Assembly: GCA_003427395.1 (NCBI GenBank)
Contig: BFEA01000346.1
Coordinates: 1,016,876 to 1,036,959, forward strand
Length of the DNA: 20,084 nucleotides
Reading direction: 5' to 3'
From: Chara braunii
Taxonomy: Eukaryota > Streptophyta > Charophyceae > Charales > Characeae
In this document: piece by piece, positions 15,859 through 20,084 of the stretch
How positions within the stretch are numbered: the stretch's first letter is position 1
How the letters are laid out: the number at the start of each line of letters is the position of its first letter
Made by a program: the position numbers and the translations under genes
The notes under the pieces: generated by a model
Told to the model about the DNA's origin: nothing
What the model saw: the letters and a program-made list of their open reading frames with translations, nothing else
The model's database searches: none

Positions 15859-16674
15859 ATGGAGTCCGCAAAGAACACATCCACAAGCGCTGGACCATCT
15901 TCCCCCGGGGAGGGACGACCTGTACAGCAACCTGCTCCTCAGTATATGCACACAAAGGGAGCACCATGGTTTTTGGATTTCGTTGTTTAGGGGGACCTTT
16001 TTGGGCCAGCTGTTTTCATGCGACCCACTTGCGTTACAGACGCTGGGGGAGCGGTCAATGTTCTTCCTCTCGGTACCGTCATCTCGTGCGCGAAGATTCC
16101 TGGAGGTTTGCTCAAGCTGCACACTAATGGCGTGTACGACGAGTGCAGACTGCCTATCAGAGGTGTTAAAGGTGTGCTGGTGACCATCAAGAGTTTCGCG
16201 GGGTACGGCTCGAACATGCCGTTGTGCTCTCACTCCAAAGGCCTTTACGATGGCGGCAGCAAGCGTCTTCCATCGCCAGAGCAATATCTCGATCTCGCGG
16301 TGATGGTGCCGAAAGAACGTCCGGTTCTTCCGCCAGAGCATGTTTCCCGGCTTCTGCCACCCCGTGAGGGGTCGTCCGGCTTGGCTCAAGAAACTCCAGA
16401 TACGGCAGTGGGGCGCGGGAGTCCGATTCAAGACGCTGGGGGTCGGGTCAAGGGACGCAGCGTTCACACGCAGGTCAGCCCGGATGCTCCTAGGAACACG
16501 TCAGACTTGCATTCTCAGGGTACAGGGACTCAACGGGTTGGTACTCCGAAACTTATCAAGGTCTGCTGCGGCGCCTACACGTATTCGCTTCGAGATGAGA
16601 CGAAAAGAGATTCAAGCAGATCGGGGCTATATGTTGGAGGGAATGAGGCTGAAGGGATGGGCGCTGTCCGCTAA
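15859..16674 (+). pseudogene. Candidate 5' coding part of the ParB-like gene, one in-frame stop
   Basis: ATG 15859 opens MESAKNTSTSAGPSSPGEG, a Ser/Pro-rich start, and runs 43 codons to TAG 15988-15990. The same frame then stays open for 227 codons to TAA 16672-16674, with globular-looking text (TDAGGAVNVLPLGTVISCAK; GVYDECRLPIRGVKGVLVTI; RLPSPEQYLDLAVMVPKERP). It is in the same frame as the 861-codon ORF starting 52 bp later. Either this is the decayed upstream part, or introns remove the stops, or it is a separate short gene. A minus-strand frame overlaps it. No domain is recognised. Confidence 0.35.
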
Positions 16675-16725
16675 AGCTCTGGCGGGGAGCAGACTCCTTC
16701 GGAGAAGAAGAGCGAGCGACAGAGG

Positions 16726-19311
16726 ATGGTGAGAGAGGAGGTGGCGGAAGAAACCCTCCGCATGAAGAGGATGAGAGGAAAACCGGAGACGTTGATGGAC
16801 GGGGATGGAGGTGGCGACGGAGAATGTGCCTCGGGAAAGAAGCCGACGAACGAAGAGGGTGGGACGACAAGTAAAAAAGCGAGGAGGCCAGGCGGTTTGA
16901 CCATCCGCGAAGGACAAGCCGCGGGTGGAGGAGATTCGGCTGATCCAGGCGCTGCGGCCGCGAGAGAACCTTCGGGGAAATCGAAACGGAAAGTGGGAGC
17001 TGAAGAAGGCGATGGCCAGAAGAAACCTCGAAGGCGGAAGAGTGCTGAGGCGGCGAGCGGTGGCGAAGGGTCTGTCGGTCAGGAGTGCGACGAAGCGACA
17101 GCGTTCTGGCTCGAATACGAGCGCAACGATGTTGGTGAAATCGTGGAGAAGGAGCGCCCCGTCCAACTGTTCATCGACCCCAGGAAGGTCTGCGACATCC
17201 CGCCTTGGGAAAGATATTACAACCACCGCAGTCTAAGTCGCGAAACTGTGGACGGCATCAAGGATGCGATGCTGAGTCACTTCCGCGAGAAGAAGATCTG
17301 GACGAAAAACCCTCTCGTTTTGGCACCCATCTACAAGTCGGTGTCGCGTAGGCCGGAGCAAGCAGACAGGGTTCACAAAGATGTCTTCAAGCCAGAGGAC
17401 AAGGACAAGTACTACTATTACCCTGTTAACGGACAACACACCGTGGCTGCTGTGAAGGAGTTGGAGGGTGAGCAAATATTCGATTTGTGGAAGATGCACT
17501 CGTGGCCAGCGAGAGTAGTATGGTTCTCCGACCGAGATTTCGCGGGTTATAGGCAGGTCAGTCTCAACGAAAATACGAGACACAAGATGTCGAAGCAGCG
17601 GTCGCAGAAAGCCGCGTTCTTGGACATGTGGGAGGCATGGGAGAACGAAGAAAGGTCGATGGCCATTCAAGGGAACCCTTCCGGCAAGGAGGCCGAAAAA
17701 CAAAAGTTCTTCGATTTCCAAAAGCTGATTTTGGGAAAGAGTCCGAACGGAGCTCACTGGACGTTGGCACAAAAAAATTCGTCGCTCGCTGACAAGGACT
17801 ATGTCGCTGCAGTTGGCAATGCATTGAGGCAGTGGATGCCACTCGTGGCGGCCGGTGACGATGTTTTCCGCAAAGTCATGGAATTCTACGCGAAATGGGC
17901 GGAGGGGAACTTGTTGGGCGGCGACGGCAAGACGCCATTGTCGAGGCCGGGCAAATACATGCCAGACAAGTCTTCGGGTCTGCAAGCAATTTCGGAAATG
18001 GGCTCAAAAGGGGCGGCTGGTGAAACGAAGATGGGGTGGCTGGTCCGGGTCCCGCCGCCTCCGACCAAAAAGAAAACGCAAGCGGACGACAAGTTTTTCG
18101 TGGTCGTGAAGGAGCCAGACATATTCTGTTGGCAGTGTCTCGCAGACATGATCGATGTCGAGAAATTGTCGATTCTTGACAACATTCTCACGCTAAGGGG
18201 AGTGTTCGTGCAATCCGCGGGCGACCATCTGAAGCGTCAGCATAAACCAGGAATTAAAGACATGGTCGCGACGACAAAAGTGGACCGTGTGATGCTCCGT
18301 ATGTTCCACTACATCTTGTTCCTTGAAACTGAGGCGGACGAACGTGTTTGGCGCTACGAGAGCCCTTTTTTCCGCACCGAGGGGCGGCTTCTGGAGGAGT
18401 TCGGGCCGCAGGGCCTAACGAAACAGGTGTGGGTCGAAATGCGAAAGCATTTCCAGGGCGCGGTGGAGTACGTGAACACTTGCAAACGTACTCTTCCGCA
18501 CGAGAAGGAGTCCCTTGACGACGCAAAGAAATTGTACGAGGACAACAGGTTCCCTAAATCTTTCGAAAAGTATGTCCGTTCCATCTTGCGACGGACGGAA
18601 GAAGAAGTTCGAGACACGATCAGGGTCAGCGGGGATGTGAGGCACATCAAATGGCCCGACCTCAACCGGGTGACCAGCCTTATTCCTTTCGCTTTTCCGC
18701 CTTCCCAAGCTCACAGTCATGTCACTGCGATCTGTGAGGTTGTGCGACATTACGTGTGCAACCTGTACGTCCTCGATTTGTGTGATCCCACACTCCTCAC
18801 AGACTGGCGAGAAGACGATTTCGCCAACTTGCAAGACCTTCTACAAACACTTTCGCCAACGCACGGGGCACTTGTGATTTTTTTTCCCTCTCATTGGGAG
18901 CTCAGTTTCTTGAAAGGCATGCCCAGGCTTAGCGTCCATCACGTCAGGATAGAGAAGTGGGTACGTAATGCACAAAAGCAGTCCACTGTCCGGGAAGGCA
19001 ATATGCTGGTTGAGGAGTGTGACCGCCTGTACGTGATTTTTAATGGTGAGAAGCTGGAAGACAACAAATTCGCAGTCTACCCGGCCAGTAGCCCGACAAA
19101 GGTTTCCCGTGCTCATGGTCCAAGTCCGGCCAAACACACGGTGGCGGACCGCTCGAAAGCTGTCTGTTCGTTGGACCCATCAGGACAGGCTGTGGCATGT
19201 TTCGACGTGGCGGAAGAGGAAAGGTTCATTCGTAGGATGTGGGAGGACGGCGGCGTGACAAATTCTCTAGGACCTGCTTACGGGAGATGGAGCGGAATTC
19301 GTCCCGTCTAG
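16726..19311 (+). CDS. ParB/sulfiredoxin-like domain protein with degenerate amino-methyltransferase domain (front part)
   Basis: 861-codon ORF. Residues 1-120 are charged, disordered, with nuclear-localisation-like KSKRKV (about 85-90) and KKPRRRKS (about 99-106). Residues about 145-300 match a ParB/Srx-like fold: VQLFIDPRKV, SRETVDGIKDAM, NPLVLAPI, YYYPVNGQHTVAAVKEL (NGQHT at 235-239, the position of the ParB GxxR/DGxHR loop), WPARVVWFSD and LNENTRHKMS. A Trp-rich alpha-helical middle follows. Residues about 670-740 resemble the first half of a beta-class amino DNA methyltransferase (YVLDLCDPTLLTDWREDDF, then ALVIFFPSHWELSFLKGM), but the catalytic DPPY is DPTL. The frame is open a further 17 codons upstream of the ATG. 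Reading is cut at TAG 19309-19311 and continues in another frame. Parts of the family are known from phage and bacterial ParB-methylase fusions; function here is unknown, and DNA binding is inferred. Confidence 0.8.
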   Translation: MVREEVAEETLRMKRMRGKPETLMDGDGGGDGECASGKKPTNEEGGTTSKKARRPGGLTIREGQAAGGGDSADPGAAAAREPSGKSKRKVGAEEGDGQKKPRRRKSAEAASGGEGSVGQECDEATAFWLEYERNDVGEIVEKERPVQLFIDPRKVCDIPPWERYYNHRSLSRETVDGIKDAMLSHFREKKIWTKNPLVLAPIYKSVSRRPEQADRVHKDVFKPEDKDKYYYYPVNGQHTVAAVKELEGEQIFDLWKMHSWPARVVWFSDRDFAGYRQVSLNENTRHKMSKQRSQKAAFLDMWEAWENEERSMAIQGNPSGKEAEKQKFFDFQKLILGKSPNGAHWTLAQKNSSLADKDYVAAVGNALRQWMPLVAAGDDVFRKVMEFYAKWAEGNLLGGDGKTPLSRPGKYMPDKSSGLQAISEMGSKGAAGETKMGWLVRVPPPPTKKKTQADDKFFVVVKEPDIFCWQCLADMIDVEKLSILDNILTLRGVFVQSAGDHLKRQHKPGIKDMVATTKVDRVMLRMFHYILFLETEADERVWRYESPFFRTEGRLLEEFGPQGLTKQVWVEMRKHFQGAVEYVNTCKRTLPHEKESLDDAKKLYEDNRFPKSFEKYVRSILRRTEEEVRDTIRVSGDVRHIKWPDLNRVTSLIPFAFPPSQAHSHVTAICEVVRHYVCNLYVLDLCDPTLLTDWREDDFANLQDLLQTLSPTHGALVIFFPSHWELSFLKGMPRLSVHHVRIEKWVRNAQKQSTVREGNMLVEECDRLYVIFNGEKLEDNKFAVYPASSPTKVSRAHGPSPAKHTVADRSKAVCSLDPSGQAVACFDVAEEERFIRRMWEDGGVTNSLGPAYGRWSGIRPV

Positions 19312-20084
19312 TTGGTCTACTCGAAAACTTTTGCAAAACTGGTCAAACAGTTTTTTTCTTTGGGAAGGCGCATGCGTATGTCGTGTGGGAACTCCTGCGC
19401 ACCGGTCGGAAGGTCGTTGCGTTGGAGAAGGAGGCGAAGATGATCGATTACCTTCACGAGTTCGTGAAGGCACGCGTTGCAGACACTCGCAATGCTTGCG
19501 AGTTTGTCCAGACCACCGGCGAACAAAACTGGGATCCCAAACGTGACATGTATTGGAAATTGTCGGGGAACAAAACGACGGACGTTTGGGATTTCCTTTT
19601 CGGACCCGGACCGCCTGGTCAGACCGACCTCGAATACAGTCGACAGAGAAACCTGGTGTTCGCTATGCTCAATGGGTACCACGGTGCACCCAGGGAGTCT
19701 GTCTCCCACTTCCTGAGAAGGTTGGAGCATGTTTACTTCACGCTGGCCGAACCGCTCACTCTCGAAAACTACAAGTCACAGTTTGACGAGGATGACCCTT
19801 TCGACGCTGAAGACATGGAGGAGCTGAGCGACTCCGAAACCTTCGATTTCGAGTCCATGCCACTTCCTCGGGTGGTTGGACAGGTTGGTGATGAAGAGGA
19901 AGGTGACCCTCGGAGATATAGCACGTCCCCTGCCGGTTTGAAGCGTGTGTTTCGGGGCGAACGAGTCGACGACCAATCGTCTGATGACGGGGAGGAAGAG
20001 AGAGACTATGATCACGAACCTTGTGACAGGCTCCCTGTGGACCATGACACCTGGCAGAATGACAGACTCTACTTCTTCGGCAAG
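19236..20084 (+). CDS. Continuation of the methyltransferase-like domain and acidic tail, -1 frame, open at window edge
   Basis: This frame is open from 19236 (after TAG 19233-19235) to the window end and has an ATG at 19287. It reads LVGLLENFCKTGQTVFFFGK, then YVVWELLRTGRKVVALEKEA and MIDYLHEFVKARV. This is the pattern of the AdoMet-binding C-terminal half of beta-class amino methyltransferases (…TVLDPFxGSGT…GRxxxGxExxxxY…). The DPFxGxG motif is replaced by FFFGKAH. It exactly supplies the half missing from the preceding ORF, so the two are one gene split by a frame change between 19236 and 19311. After about residue 160 from the ATG the chain becomes acidic and Ser-rich (DEDDPFDAEDMEEL; SSDDGEEERDYD). 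The true C-terminus lies beyond the window. Confidence 0.75.

Noticed and set aside
15808-16467. 219-codon minus-strand frame opposite the ParB-like 5' region
   Set aside because: Overlaps a plus-strand frame with better protein texture that is in phase with the downstream gene; no domain recognised.
16627-17985. Two long minus-strand frames opposite the 861-codon ORF
   Set aside because: Antisense shadows of a GC-rich coding region with no recognisable pattern of their own.

Overview
The window reads as nuclear DNA from a large, repeat-rich green-lineage eukaryote. Evidence: a plant-type LINE with a zf-RVT zinc-binding domain and poly-A tail, a Ty3/gypsy element with a plant-like initiator-Met primer site, long (GA)n and (AT)n microsatellites, eukaryotic TATA boxes, no operons with ribosome sites, and decayed retroelements between a few long open frames. 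A charophyte such as Chara is my best guess, from the overall style of the proteins and repeats; this is inference and could not be searched.

Layout. 1-2470: GA microsatellite, hairpins, a TATA-like site at 640 and one weak minus-strand exon candidate, otherwise non-coding. 2475-3553: two intact, tandem, intronless plus-strand ORFs of unknown function (167 and 183 aa) that may be distant paralogues, with strong hairpins upstream (2369-2398) and downstream (4416-4493). 4567-7340: a minus-strand reading frame split by a 5'-truncated LINE (4806-7167) that is bounded by a perfect 15-bp target-site duplication. 7338-9860: a wrecked minus-strand Ty3/gypsy element: primer site, gag with two frameshifts and a damaged zinc knuckle, no protease or reverse transcriptase, and the C-terminal half of RNase H. 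A palindrome cluster and AT-rich filler lie where pro-RT should be. 9857-11080: probable LTR and flank plus one orphan minus-strand ORF. 11083-15790: nested tandem repeats, several built on one quasi-palindromic core (roughly CGARTYARTTCG), a GCGATGG minisatellite, a fold-back element, a 30-bp perfect palindrome and a TATA box.

15859-20084: the most notable locus. An 861-codon ORF encodes nuclear localisation signals, a ParB/sulfiredoxin-like domain and the front half of a beta-class amino DNA-methyltransferase-like domain. After a -1 frame change near 19236-19311 the reading continues open to the window edge and supplies the AdoMet-motif half of that methyltransferase fold and an acidic tail. 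The ParB plus methyltransferase arrangement is typical of phage and bacterial mobile DNA. Here both methyltransferase signature motifs are degenerate, which suggests a transferred or domesticated, possibly non-catalytic DNA-binding protein.

The genes do not form an evident pathway. The window is best read as repeat-dominated DNA holding two candidates for undescribed biology: the tandem ORF pair at 2475-3553 and the ParB/methyltransferase-like gene at its right end.
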